From Theristus sp. LFF4_11 (lineage: Eukaryota; Nematoda; Chromadorea; Monhysterida; Xyalidae), in assembly GCA_030248135.1 (NCBI GenBank), contig JASANC010002231.1:1-64000 (forward strand): a stretch of 64,000 nucleotides of DNA. The letters are read 5' to 3'. Of this stretch, positions 33,601 to 52,675 are shown in pieces. The translations under genes and the position numbers were made by a program. Positions within the stretch are counted from its first letter, which is position 1. Every line of letters begins with the position of its first letter. Under the pieces are notes generated by a model that saw nothing but the letters and a program-made list of their open reading frames with translations, was not told where the DNA came from and did not search any database.

Positions 33601-35821
33601 ACCAGGCATGGAAGGAGCGACAGCCAATCCAGAAGCCCCAATGCACCGCGCTTCCGAGGCTCCAGGATCGGAATCTAAAACATCAGAATCAGGCATGGAA
33701 GGAGCGACAGCCAATCCGGAAGGCACAATACCCGGTGCGTCACGGGCTCCAGGATCGGAACCAGGCATGGAAGGAGCGACAGCCAATTCAGAAAACCCAA
33801 TGCACGGTGCTTCACGGGCTCCAGGATGGGAATCTAAACCAGCGGAACCAGGTATGGAAGGGACGACAGTCAATTCAGACAGCCCAATGCCCGGGACTTC
33901 CGAGACTCCTGAATCGGAATCTAAACAAGCAAAACCAGGCATGGAAGGAGCGACAGCCAGTCTAGAAAGCCCAAAGCACGGTGCTTTCGAGGCTCCTGAA
34001 TCAGAATCTGAACAAGCAAAACCAGGCATGGAAGAAACGACAGCCAGTCCAGAAGGCCCAATGCACGGTGCTTCCGAGACTCCACGATCGGAATCTAAAC
34101 CAGCGGAACTAGGTACGGAAGGGACGACAGTCAATTCAGACAGCCCAATGCCCGGGGCTTCCGAGACTCCTGAATCGGAATCTAAACAAGCAAAACCAGG
34201 CATGGAAGGAGCGACAGCCAATCCAGAAAACCCATTTCCCGAAGCTTCCGAGACTCCTGAATCGGAATCTAAACAAGCAAAACCAGGCATGGAAGGAGCG
34301 ACAGCCAGTCCAGAAAGCCCAATGCCCGGAGCTTCCGAGGCTCCTGAATCGGAATCTAAACAAGCAAAACCAGGCAGGGAAGGAAGGACAGCCAGTCCAG
34401 AAAGCCCAATGTCCGGGGTTTCCAAGGCTCCTGAGTCGAAATCTAAACAAGCGAAACCAGGTATGGAAGGGACGACAGCCAATTCAGAAAACCCATTGCC
34501 CGGGGCTTCCGAGGCTCCTGAATCGGAATCTAAACAAGTGAAACCAGGCATGGAAGGAGCGACAACCAATCTAGAAAGCCCGATGCCCGGGGCTTCCGAG
34601 GCTCCTGAATCGGAATCTAAACAAGCGAAACCAGGCATGGAAGGAGCGACAGCCAGTCTAGAAAGCCCAAAGCACGGTGCTTCCGAGGCTTCTGAATCAG
34701 AATCTGAACAAGCAAAACCAGGCATGGAAGAAACGACAGCCAGTCCAGAAGGCCCAATGCACGGTGCTTCCGAGACTCCACGATTGGAATCTAAACCAGC
34801 GGAACTAGGTACGGAAGGGACGACAGTCAATTCAGACAGCCCAATGCCCGGGGCTTCCGAGACTCCTGAATCGGAATCTAAACAAGCAAAACCAGGCATG
34901 GAAGGAGCGACAGCCAATCCAGAAAACCCATTGCCCGGGGCTTACGAGACTCCTGAATCGGAATCTAAACAAGCAAAACCAGGCATGGAAGGAGCGACAG
35001 CCAATCCAGAAAGCCCAATGCCCGGAGCTTCCGAGGGTCCTGACTCGGAATCTAAACAAGGAAAACCAGGCATGGAAAGAAGAACAGCCAGTCCAGAAAG
35101 CCCAATGTCCGGGGTTTCCAAGGCTCCTGAGTCGAAATCTAAACAAGCGAAACCAGGTATGGAAGGGACGACAGCCAATCCAGAAAACCCATTGCCCGGG
35201 GCTTCCGAGGCTCCTGAATCGGAATCTAAACATGGGAAACCAGGCATGGAAGGAGCGACAACCAATCTAGAAAGCCCGATGCCCGGGGCTTCCGAGGCTC
35301 CTGAATCGGAATCTAAACAAGCGAAACCAGGCATAGAAGAAACGACAGCCAATCCAGAAGCCCCAATGCACGGTGCTTCCGAGGCTCCAAGATCGGAACC
35401 TAAACCGACGGAACCAGGCATGGAAGGAGCGACAGCCAATCCAGAAGGCTCATTGCCTGGCGCTTCCGACGCTCCAGCATCAGAATCTGAACCAGTCATA
35501 GAGGTAACGACCGCTTATCCAGAAGGAACAATGCCGGATGGCACCGGCTTTCCAGGATCAAAATATAAACCAGCGGAATCAGGCATACAGGTAACGACAG
35601 AAGGTCCAATGCCTGGTGCATTGGGCGCTGCTGGATATGAATCTGAGGAAGCAGAGCCAGGTGTAGAAGGAATGACAGCGTCAAAGGTTTCAAAGAAAGA
35701 TGATGGTCAGTGCGAGAATAGTTTTTTGGGAAGTGGGAAGAAACGAAGCGCTCCCATGTATAATTTAGAGTTAGTATGTGCCTCACTTGAAGCTTTGTGT
35801 GCTTTGCACCGTGAACGTTGA
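30635..35821 (+). CDS. Secreted protein: nine Cys-module exons plus a 29-residue tandem repeat domain
   Basis: Ten exons give 1253 residues: 30635-30818, 31539-31670, 31757-31873, 31958-32101, 32175-32294, 32380-32475, 32576-32701, 32799-32927, 33023-33117 and 33203-35821. The first exon starts with a clear signal peptide (positive MVRH, then a hydrophobic run ending near FGSQTSAHD). Each of exons 1-9 encodes one small module: Cys, a D-G or N-G turn, usually an aromatic residue, then Tyr/Trp-x-Cys (for example CVADDGKI, CVFNGMVY, CTAKDGIDY). This resembles the nematode fibronectin-I-like modules of MIG-18-type extracellular proteins; that match is from memory of the family, not a search. All introns between modules are phase 1. 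The last exon encodes a basic linker, then about 27 repeats rich in Pro, Ser, Glu and Ala, and a short tail with one Cys pair. It is probably an extracellular matrix or cuticle-associated protein. Confidence 0.8.
33330..35680 (+). repeat. 87-bp coding minisatellite with an 8-unit higher-order duplication
   Basis: About 27 units of 87 bp (29 codons) encode variants of PGMEGATANPENPMPGASEA followed by PESESKQAK. Units 8-15 (33935-34630) recur as units 16-23 (34631-35326) in the same order, each block exactly 696 bp. Unit-specific variants are kept in both blocks: the SLESPKHG unit, the LGTEGTTVNSD unit and the SGVSKAPESK unit. All changes keep the frame. Units at both ends are more diverged, and one near the left end (about 33748) is shortened. 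Confidence 0.95.
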
Positions 35822-36355
35822 ACGCGCAGTAAAATAATGCACATGTACAAGTAGATGCGCATGTTCATACTCGTTTTCGTGCACTTATTGATGCAAATAA
35901 ACCTTTGCAGTTATTGATTCAAATTTTCAAAAGTTATCGATTAAAAAGTTTCAGAAGCAAAAAGCGGCTGCAGTTGCATTGTTTTCAATAGAAAAAGCTT
36001 TTTTGCTTGGCAAAAATTAAGTGCACTGGTATGTAAGTTCTGCGTGAAGTGCCGAGTTGAATGTTGGAGTACAAACGGTTTTTGTTACAATATGATATTA
36101 GACTGATTCTGTGCACTTTTCACAATTCATAGTCAAAAATACGTTCGGAAACCATTTTGCAGTAACTGCTCTTGTTTACATGCACACGAAAAAATTCGTT
36201 CGGTGGTGGCTAAAACGATTTACGTTGTTACCAGAGTACAAGACAAAGCAATATAATGCATTTGGAATGAAACTATGAATCGCTGTCATTGATGGATTAC
36301 TGTGAGATTACAGTGTTGTAGACAAGAGATTATCAGGTGGCTTCTGCGTTCATGG
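35822..36355. other. Convergent intergenic region
   Basis: The 3' ends of the plus-strand repeat protein and the minus-strand innexin meet here. Apart from the AATAAA at 35896 nothing specific is visible. Confidence 0.7.
35896..35901 (+). terminator. Polyadenylation signal AATAAA
   Basis: The hexamer lies 75 bases after the stop of the secreted repeat protein, in AT-rich sequence, a normal distance for its 3' end. Confidence 0.6.
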
Positions 36356-39300
36356 TTATGGTTCTTCAATAACGGACTTAGGACGTGGTAGCGCCGCGAA
36401 TAGCGGATGTCGATTCGTGGCGGTTGGTGGCGCTGTGGGCGGCCGTGGAGTCAATGGCGGAGGCATGACGGACGGCAGCGGCGGCGTCATCGGCTGACTG
36501 TCCGATCCCATGACATGCCGATGATAGTAAGAACCGCCATAAACGAGCGGTTTCATGACGCTGTGCTTTCGATTGAGCAATGGTCGACTAGCGCTCGAGT
36601 CGGCGGTCGATGGAGTTTGCTCCTTGTTGTTGGCGTCTTCTGACACGCCGAGCGATTTTACTGTAAAACAGTGGAGCCATGCCAGAAAACTTCAGAAACC
36701 TATCTTTTCTTCAAGACCTGCGACTCAATGCGGTTGTGGACGTGGAAAGGAAACTACTTTCAATCTGTCTGTAGTTATTCAGAATAGCCTCAGTGACCCG
36801 GCCTTATTAAAAAAAAATCGAATCCCTTTGCCAATTTTGAATTCCCGCGTCGTGCATGAGACTGCTTACCCATCTATGCGCGCATTGAGACGCGGGACCA
36901 AAATAAAAGATATTACTCATAACGAACAAAGTCCAACGGAGAATAACCCATTGTCAACTTATTCAAAATGATCACAAAACCATGACTGCTGCTTGAACAG
37001 CAACACATTGCTCCAGCTTACGGTTCTCTTCGCAATACGCATCCCACATCGCGTCGACAATCTCCATGCACAGCAGACCGCCGGTGTGCAGCGTCAGCAT
37101 TCGCAACACAAAAACGCCGTCGATTTTTATGCATTTGTGAATGAAGTTGCAGAGATCTTCTTTGAACTCTTTCGGCTGAAAGTTCTGATCGGCCAACTGC
37201 AGACGGCGCACGATGAAACTGCAAAGAACGGTTGTTACGGTTGAATTTCTGGATTAAGCCAACACGTCACACTCTGTACCTGTGCCTTTGCCAGGGAAGA
37301 AACGACACGTAGATCCAGTAGATCAACGAGAGAACGGTCAACACCATCAGAATCGAGTACCACAGCCAAAGTAGGACGAATAGTTTCTCGGTGAAAATGT
37401 TGATCACGAGTACACACTGAACGGTGTGCCGTTGCACGTTGCCGAGCACACGGATCTGCATGTCGCACATGGTGACGCGCGGAAAGTTGCCGGAGTCTTG
37501 CCATTCTGAAATGATCTCAGCAATGCTGTTTACTGATGGTCTGGATCATACGGTCACAGTGCTGCAGCTGCACCGAAAAGACGCCGCAGCACATGAAAAA
37601 CACTGATTTTTTCTGAAATTTTCAAAAACTCTGTTTTTCCGGACTGTCGTACAAGAAAGATTCTAGGCATCCGATTTTGGCTTGGAAGATCTGTGCAAAA
37701 ACGTGCGCTTATGCTGAGCTGTCGAAACAACATCGAGCAATACATGTACTTCGGAATGTCCATGTACACTTCAATTTCCATTTTAATTCCTGACATGAAC
37801 AAACGAATCACCTTTTCCATTGAGCAGATCCCACAGAACGCCGACGCCATACAACGAGTAGTCGTCGGTCTGTAGGAACCGGTTCATCAGGAACAACTGA
37901 CCGGTGACGTTGGCGAGATAGAGCAGCTTGATGCCGACGTAGACGATGCACATGTACGCCTCGTAGTAGCGCCAGTTCAGGCAACGCGCGAACTTGTGCG
38001 ACCACGGCTCGCGTTTGTTGCCGAACTGGGGTGGAAATTTTTTTTAAGTTTAAAGTTTGAATCTGCAATTTGAGTTTGAGTTAGTGAATCAGATGGAGTT
38101 CTAGTTCGATGTGCCAGTGCAACTCGTGCAACGCAAATATGTGCCACTGTGATGCAGAGAGGACAGGCCAACACAACGACCAAACGTCTCGGTCATACAA
38201 CCCGTGCGATGGCGAGGTGTGTGTGTGTATTGCGGCTCACATTGCCACAAATCAATTTTCAGGGTGCAAAGGCCGGCAACCACACCACTGTACTTCACAT
38301 GGTCGTAGGATAAGCACGTACGTTCTGAACTTTGGGAACATAATCGACAGAAAAATTCAGCAAACCTGATATTTGCGACGAAATATCGACTGCAAGTGCT
38401 CGGCAAGTCCGCGAACGTTCGCGATGCGATCGCCCGGTTGAATGTTCTTTGGGTCCTGCGCGACGGCGATGATGTCACGCAAACGGACGCCTGCATGCAC
38501 GAACTACAGTATTACACATTTTATTTTGATTCCGACGCTCAATGCGCGCATAGAAACAGTCTCATGTCAGTTGGTTCTGCTTTCAAATGCTTTCCAGCGT
38601 TGAAAATTTTGAAATCAACGGACTCGGTCACTATTGCTCGTGTCCGAATTGTGCGGTATAAACAAATGCAAAGCAACGAACCGGATTTGTCGTTCAGAAT
38701 CCGCCAGAGTATGCACGGAAAGTAGAACGCGAACGCGCAGACGAGCAGAAAGAACGGCGTCCACTGGTAGTACGAGATCTGTTGGTGTTCGCGTTCGCGG
38801 ACATCGTCTGGAATTTCCTTGTCGAACGGCACAAAGTACGTGTTGCGCGCCCAGCAGAACATTTCTGAAAGTGGTCTTGTTTTTGCTTGCTGTTGTTGTT
38901 GGACACTGGTAATAGGAAGTCAGCAAAATATGATCAACCAGGTGTTGAGTTCAATGACCGGTCGAGTGTTGGCGCTTTTCCGGTGGAAAAACTTGATAGT
39001 CAACATTGATGACTATTTTGTTGGCTTGTCATTTTCTCGGGTCTAAAATCAGCCAGGAAGCTGATTGCTCCAATTCAATCATCACTTCAGCAATCACATG
39101 GCAATCCAAGGTGGCTGATAGGTAAAATTTGAATTATGCGCGATTGGATTGATCTCGCATTTAGGAGCATTGAGAAGCGCCCGTTCGTCGTGCATAGACA
39201 CCAGAATTTCAGTTCAGTTCACGTTATTTTTCAACTTGAAAAGATCAGCCAAACGGGAAAATCCGGATCACTGTGCATGAAAAGCGCTTGTTGTTTCATC

Positions 39301-42300
39301 ATTTCAGTCTGACACGTTCTAATAAATAGGGTATATACAGTACCGTATTACCTCCAATAAACCCCCATGGGGGATTAATACGTCAGCGACTTTTAGGGGT
39401 GGGGGATTATTGGTGGGGGGGGGATTATTGGTGGGGGGGGGTTACTTACAAACAAATTCTAGGGGTGGGGTTTATTGAAAAATGGCAAAAATACCTTGCA
39501 TGGCAGGCAAGAAAGTCGCAGAAACTTCTACTCTACATAGAAATTTCCTTTTATAACAGCCTTTTGTAATGAAATTACCATTAACTCATCCATTTGGGGC
39601 CTTTGGTAGCACAATTTTATCATTTTCACTGCAACCAGCCACTGAATTCGCTGGGTACAGTTTCAAACAGGTTTCCAATAATTCCCCATGGGGGATTATT
39701 TGTGGGGGGATTATTCGGAAACTTGTCGTGGGGGTGGGGGTTTATTGGTGGGGGGGATTAATGGGGGGGTTTAAGGGGGGTAATACGGTATACCGGCATA
39801 GTCCTCCCAGCCGCCCCTGTACTCGGCTGGCACCCAGCATTCCATTGGTCGACCGGCGAACAGTTTGAAACTGAGAAACATGGCGACGACAAGGATGACG
39901 CTGCTCGTGTACTGGTAACTGAGGCGGTCGACGACGTCGTCGTCGTTCTGCGGTTGGAAGAACGAGAAACCGGCCAGCAGACTTTGCAGCGACATTTTTC
40001 ACACAGTTTTTTTCAGCTTTAAGCGAGAGTCGAGTTTGATATGATTATTTGGCAAGTCGCTGATTGGTTGCTTTTGAGTTGGATGTATGTGCTAGATTCA
40101 AATCTGTTTGAACGCCAATAAAAAAACTCAGTGTTGATAGGTTGACTGTAATCTTATTTTCTGGTGTTGCTCACTTTTAAACAGCCGAGATTGCTGATAC
40201 CATTCATTGGGGTACTTTATTTTCATTGTTCACACTTTTTCCGCCGTGTGTTTGTGTGATATTTTGTTCGCTTTTATTTTGTTTACTTTGTATAATCGAA
40301 AGATGTTTATCGCGTCGTCGTCGCCTCTTCCAACGCTCGTGTGTTGGTGCCGTTTTCTTCTCCTTACGTATGATTTTTATTTATTTTATTGATCAAAAAG
40401 AATAAAAATCCGAAGATCTTTTACACACCTCCGAGGTGTTAGATGTGGTCGTGTTTTACTGTTTGTTTACCATTGTATCATGTTGACTCTCAGAGCAAGT
40501 TTTTGAGTGCAATGTGGAAAGAGGCATTAAAAATGCGCTGATAATGTTGCAAGTGTGCAAAATTTCTCTATCTCCACATGGCAAAATGAAAATTATTTCG
40601 GATATTTTGGTTTGAAAACATTTTCAACACATTAAAACATGTGAATGTAAAAGAATGAAACCTGGTTCCCCAGTATAGGCAGCAAACCAGAAACGCACAC
40701 ATACAGTAACCGACGCAAAACCCCAATCAACCCAAATCAATATCTCAGCTGGAATACTTTAGTCCGAATACTTCCAATTAAGGCGGAAACACCATTTAGT
40801 TTTTCGTCCGTACGCACAAACGTCGTTCTAAATCCCGTGCGCAAACTAATCGTGTCTGTAATGCATTAAGATAGCACACACGACACGATTTCCAAATCGC
40901 GTGGCCATTTTTACGTGTCGTGTCCGTGCGTACGCACAAAAAACTAATTGCTAAACGCGCCTTTAGAGAAACAATTTGTTTTGAAAAAGGAAAAACGCAG
41001 TTCCCACTCCACCTAAACGTAGCTCAAGCTTGCTTAATTTATGTATTACCCTAACATTGACAAACTTCAGGTAAAGTAATGATGTTTCGCTCGGGTGCTA
41101 GTCTCACCTGCATACGTCTCCCAACCCGACTCGTACTCCGCTGGCACCCAACATTCCATCGGTTTTCCGGCGAACAATTTGAAACTGAACAGAATTGTCG
41201 CGACGATGATGGCGCTGCTCGTGTAGTAGTAGTGCAGCCGGTCGACGGCGTCGTCGTCTTGCTGCGGTTGGAAGAACGTCAGACCGGTGATCAGACCCTC
41301 GAGCATGGCTTTTTATCTCGATTTCGATGAGTTGATTTTCTGTTATTGTCTTGAGTTCTCGTCTGAAGACTGTGCACTCTCAGTTGTTGTAACACAAACA
41401 CAGTAATGTTGCACGGTTGCAAGCACACGTGCCGTGCCGTCTAACCGTGCCGTGCCACACACGTATAAGAGTGTGCCGTCTTCAGACTAGGATTTTACCA
41501 TTTTTTGACTAACTTTATTGAGTGAATTTAAAAAAAACAGGTTTGAATAGTATGTCAATCTTTGATGAGACATTTTGCTTTTAGCTTGTTGTTGTTTTAT
41601 TTGTTCAATGTCCACACACACGCATTGTGGGCTGAACGGGACGACGTGTAACTACGTGTGTATGTGCAACGGCTTTTGCGAGTTTTATTCAACGGCTTAT
41701 TATTGCTTTGATGCGTCAACAAGCTTTTACTTTTATGGAATATTCTATACATGTGAGATTCTCATTTTCACAATGTTATTTCTGCGTTTTGTTGTGTTGA
41801 TTCATGTGGATCGAGATTCTGGCTTTGGTGATGGTGACATATGTAGTAGGAATACACGTACAACAGACCAATTATTGAATTTTAGCACTGTCACATTTTG
41901 TCTCATCTGGTCGAGTTCAATGTACTTAAAATAAGACAAATAATAAGACACGTGGAGTTTGCTGGCATTATTGTTCTTGAACACAGAACAGCAATGGCAT
42001 GGGGTTTGTGAAAGCCTGACGAGTCCGGGGTCGGACCCGGCGCCACCATGCCGTTCGCTTGTCGGATAAAACCAATAAAACTGTGCGTGCGTGTCAGTCA
42101 GCCAGCTGCACTCTGCAGCAATCCAAAAATCGAACATATTTCAAGCACTACAGTGCAATCTTGATTCTTCCATCAAGAAGCGCAGCCAAAGCAGGTGTGT
42201 AGGGCTTTCGTCTACCGTTCTGTAGGTATTTTAGAATAGAAAGTACGAACCCCGCTGCGGACAAGACACACAATGGAGAAACGAAAGTGACCAATAACAA

Positions 42301-42678
42301 CTGATAGTCTACTCCCTCCAGAGCCGAGGGTAAATTGGGCTCGGGGCACTATTGCCCGTTTCCGCCGGAGTTTGGTATTATACCTTATGGTTTCCGGAAC
42401 CGGCGCGCGAACAAACAAATAAACAAAAAAGCAGAAAAAGCGCAATGAATGATCGATCAATCACAAAAGGCACACCCACCCGCATAGTCCTGCCATCCAT
42501 CCGCGTACTCCGCCGGCACCCAGCACTCCATCGGCCTGCCCGCGAACAACTTGAAGCAGAACAACACCGTGAACAACATCAACGCCGTGCTCGTGTAGTA
42601 GTAGTGCAGGCGGTCGACGGCGTCGTCGTCGTGCTGCACGTTCACGAACGACAGTCCTTGCGCCAGTTGCTCCAGCAT
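36356..42678 (-). CDS. Innexin gap-junction protein with three alternative first exons
   Basis: Shared exons, in order: 38864-38682, 38490-38366, 38025-37812, 37505-37280, 37218-37022 and 36660-36356. Each can be preceded by one of three first exons (42678-42480, 41306-41108, 39995-39794), giving 482, 482 or 483 residues. All joins are in phase. Innexin hallmarks are present: YYQWTPFF before TM2, four hydrophobic segments, two Cys in the first extracellular loop (PMECW and FCWARNTYFVP) and two in the second (VTMCDMQIRVLG and TVQCVL). The cytoplasmic tail is Pro/Ser/Thr-rich (SVMPPPLTPRPPT). Innexins form hexameric hemichannels and gap junctions in invertebrates; their N-terminus lines the pore and sets gating and partner choice. 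There is no acceptor-like sequence just upstream of any of the three ATGs, which points to separate promoters. Confidence 0.95.
39341..39790 (-). mobile_element. TACCGTATTACC-ended element, family D, long copy
   Basis: It has 12-bp terminal inverted repeats, TACCGTATTACC at 39341-39352 and inverted at 39779-39790. Just inside each end are G/C-rich simple repeats of GGGGGATTATTGGTGGG type. The central 200 bases match the shorter copy at 12788-13016 in opposite orientation. There is no coding frame. Its right end is 3 bases from innexin exon C. Confidence 0.8.
39794..39995 (-). CDS. Innexin alternative first exon C
   Basis: It encodes 67 codons plus one base, from MSLQSLLAGF to GWEDYA. It has the DDDVVDRL and FKLFAGRPMECW blocks of innexin TM1 and loop 1. 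Its phase-1 donor joins exon 38864 to give DYAEMFCW. It is the most diverged of the three (YQYTSS where the others have YYYTS). The donor GTATAC touches the end of a transposon-like repeat. Confidence 0.9.
41108..41306 (-). CDS. Innexin alternative first exon B
   Basis: It encodes 66 codons plus one base, from MLEGLITGLTFF to GWETYA. The donor GTGAGA is in phase 1 and joins the same exon 38864 (TYAEMFCW). It shares DDDAVDRLHYYYTS with exon A. Confidence 0.9.
42190..42432 (+). repeat. tRNA-derived SINE (family 1), uninterrupted copy
   Basis: It matches the interrupted copy at 4930-6265 over GTCTACCGTTCTGTAGG, CTGCGGACAAGACACACAAT, CCCTCCAGAGCCGAGGGT and the GGTTTCCGGAACCGG tail. The B box is decayed (AGTACGAACCCCG). 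Confidence 0.75.
42480..42678 (-). CDS. Innexin alternative first exon A
   Basis: It encodes 66 codons plus one base, from MLEQLAQGLSF to GWQDYA. The donor GTGGGT is in phase 1. It is equal in length to exon B and most similar to it. It is GC-richer than its surroundings, as expected of coding sequence. An interrupted-family SINE (42190-42432) lies just downstream in the intron. Confidence 0.9.
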
Positions 42679-44448
42679 CGCCGTGTGCGAGTTTCTTATG
42701 TTTTTTTATGTACAGATTTCGAAAGCGCTGCCCGAGAGTATACAAATTTGGGTGTTTCTGTTATTTTTTTGCAGTCCAGCAAAAGTTTCTGGTGAAATCG
42801 GACAAAATGACAGTTGAAAGATGATGGATGTTTTCAACGCCCAAGTATATATTTTTTTCTTGTGAGTTTTTGTGTTTGAAATAAACCCAAAATGACTGTT
42901 GTTTGAGTTCACATCTTTTTTTTGTGACAATGAAAAAAATTAATAGTGATAACGGAACGAGACTATGTGGGTGACTAAACTGAAAACAGACACACATTTT
43001 GATGATACATAAATCGATTGATAAACTTTTTTTTTTAATTTTGTTTATTCAATTTTCAAATGTTTACTTGTGTGCGATCGTGGAGTGCTGTGCTAGATCT
43101 GTCCGTGTGTCTCAAATGTTTTTATCTGAAAACCGTGATAACGAGCGTTTACATTGAGAGACCACAATGATAAAAACGTTAAAAAAAGCGCTGTTCTGCG
43201 GTTTGCCTGAGTCCTGGTTTACAATTGGACTGAACGTGAAATACCGCTTTAAGCTAGGAGTTTATGGTTGCTCACGTAAAGAAGAGAAAGCGAACCGAAG
43301 CGAAATCGAGAAGAAAAGTGAAAGCGTGCTGCTGACTGCTGTTGAGTTGAAGTTGAATTTTCAACACCGCTTGGCTTGTCAAAACCGCGTCGCTTCGTCC
43401 TGCTCTCCTCTCCGCCAATAAAATTTCAAAAATTTTGTTTTGTTCAGTCTCCTCAGTGAGTTTTTTTATTCATGGTCATCATAAATGATTCATAAATAAT
43501 TCTCTTCGAGTCGAGTGAGTCAAGTGCAAGTCAAGTTCTTAGTTCAATCCAGTAATTCAACATGGTTTTCTCTCTTTGCGGTCTCAATGTACAGTATTAT
43601 AATAATCAATTTCTCGTCCATGCTTGCTGTCAGTCATTGTCGTCGTCCGTCAGTCATCATTTATGTTTTTGCTTTCCCCCCTTTTGTTGAAGTTGAAAGT
43701 TGAAGTTTTGCGTGAACTGTGGAGCTAGAGCAGCGGCAGCGTTTCTGGCACTGATTGGCCGCTGCTTGTTAGAAATTTCAGAATCACAAAATTTTGGTTT
43801 TGGTTTACTTTACTTTGTTAGTTTGTTAGGAATTTCAGATTCAGAATCAGAATCACAAAATTTTGGTTTTGGGTTTACTGGGTACCTACTTTCTGATATC
43901 CATTCCATGGCTCGCTGCCACGCGCGCGCAGTCCCCTCGCCCGTTCCCGTAGGCCTCCAGGTAGGAGGCTGTTAAAAAACAAAAATCGTCATTCATTTTA
44001 ACGAAACGTGTAGGATTGGTAAAAAAAACGGTTTTTATATGGCCAGAAAAAGGTCTGATTCCCTATAATTTTCCGACCCAAGGCCAAGAACAACTATAAT
44101 ATGTCTTGCTGTGGGAGTCAATCGCGTTAATTTTTTGAAATCAGAGCAAACCACACCGCGCAGCCTCTTGGCTTTAACTTTTCTCGCTCGCTCCAGCTGG
44201 CTGTAGCTCGCTCGCTCCTACTTTTCATCAGAAATTGGCACGAACTTTGCACATTGCTCGCAAGCGCAGCACAATCCACTTGGTTGTTAAAGATTTTATT
44301 TTTGTTTTCGAAAAACCCACAGAATTTTCTCCAACCGTTTTTTGCAGTGTCACGCGTACCGAGGATTTTCACCGGTGACTCGATTCGTTGTTTCATTCGT
44401 CGATCGTGTGCAAACGTTCCAACGTGTTCCATCGAAACTCTGAAAAAG
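42679..44448. other. Divergent intergenic region between innexin and enolase
   Basis: It must contain the promoter of innexin exon A (minus) and of enolase (plus). Visible items are a duplicated CACAAAATTTTGGTTTTGG segment (43787-43870), GCTCGCTC repeats at 44180-44216 and a consensus acceptor TTTTTTGCAG at 44347, about 100 bases before the enolase ATG. The acceptor is probably a 5'-UTR intron end or a trans-splice site. No other gene was found. Confidence 0.6.
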
Positions 44449-51471
<7,023 letters not shown>

Positions 51472-52657
51472 AGTTTTTTTGTTCTGAGGACGATCGTTGT
51501 GTGTTTCTGTTTTGGTAGCCCCTCACTCAATTCGTTCGATCCAACGCGCGCAACTCTCCAACCAACCAATGAACTGTTTTATTCGTTCAGTCCTTCATTA
51601 GCAACCAGCCAACCAGTTTTTTTGGTATGGGAGCCGGTTGAGCAGGGTTTCTTTTTGGAATTCTTGTCACGTTCAGACAACGTAAGACGAACACAGAAAC
51701 TGCCGGATGGAAACTTGGCGAGGCTGCGGTGTTTCTGTAATCCAATTTCACGGTTTTTGCTTTTCTCCTACATACACGCCACTTCTTAGGTTATTTTGGT
51801 TTTTTGGTGTTATTTGTTTTTTGTTATTCATTCATTTATTAATTTAGTTTCGTGTTGTTGTCCGATTAGCATTGTGCGCAATGATCTTTAGTGCTTTTTT
51901 CGAGTGTTTTGATAATCGGGTCCATTGAAGATTTATATTACACGTGGGCACCGGTCTGAACAAAGTAGACTTGAGAAATTGGGTATCTGTTTTAAAATCA
52001 ACGTCTAGTCGAAAATGTGGGTTTTTAAGTTGTTCTTTTAATATTGTTCGATCTTATTACTTTGCGAAGTTACTGTTCCAATTTTGTGTTTGTTTGTCGC
52101 TGTTGTTTTGTGGTACCTTGTTAGGTGATAGCAAGTCGTGTTACTTTGGAACATAGTTCATTGAAAGTTGGCAGTTTATTATTACTCTTTGTCACTGTAA
52201 AACCTAGAATCATTAGATCCACATAAGGTCGAGTTTGGTAGTCGCCTTCTGTTGTATCTTGATACTTGTTTGTTTGGAAGTCAACTTGTGCTATACTCAA
52301 TGGCTTCATTAAGAGAAAACGTGTTGTAATAAAATCGCTAACAAGAGATTGGAAAAGTTTTTCGTTGGCTTATTTATCAGAAAGCAACAAGTTAGAATAG
52401 ATTTTTAATTAGTTGGGATAAGAAGCCATAAGTAGTTGGTTAAGGTCACTGAAATTCGCCCGCACAACATTGATATTCAGTTGTGCTGATGGCTTGTCAG
52501 TTTCGCCTGCTAACCGACTGACCTACTATTTTTCTGTTCCGCATTTTAGCAGTTTTACATGTTGTAACTGAACTAATCATTTGGAAATACCGTTTAGCTT
52601 TCACGCGCTCGTTGCATTTGCGTGTGCCGTATCGTGTGTGTGTGTTTTTGCTTTCAG
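51472..52657. other. Enolase 3' flank and globin 5' flank
   Basis: The region is AT-rich with no convincing coding exon. It must hold the enolase 3' UTR and the globin promoter. A strong pyrimidine tract plus acceptor (TTTTTGCTTTCAG) ends at 52657, 18 bases before the globin ATG, so the first coding exon is reached by cis- or trans-splicing. Confidence 0.6.
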
Positions 52658-52675
52658 TTGCGAGCCAGTCCGATT

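Noticed and set aside
33319..35499. Long antisense open frames (532 and 185 codons) opposite the repeat exon
   Set aside because: The 87-bp period is a multiple of three and lacks stops on the other strand in two frames, so long frames arise automatically. Their residues merely mirror the sense repeat, and there are no splice or start signals.
36407..36643. Plus-strand frames over the innexin tail
   Set aside because: They are antisense to the well-supported last innexin exon and have no family similarity.
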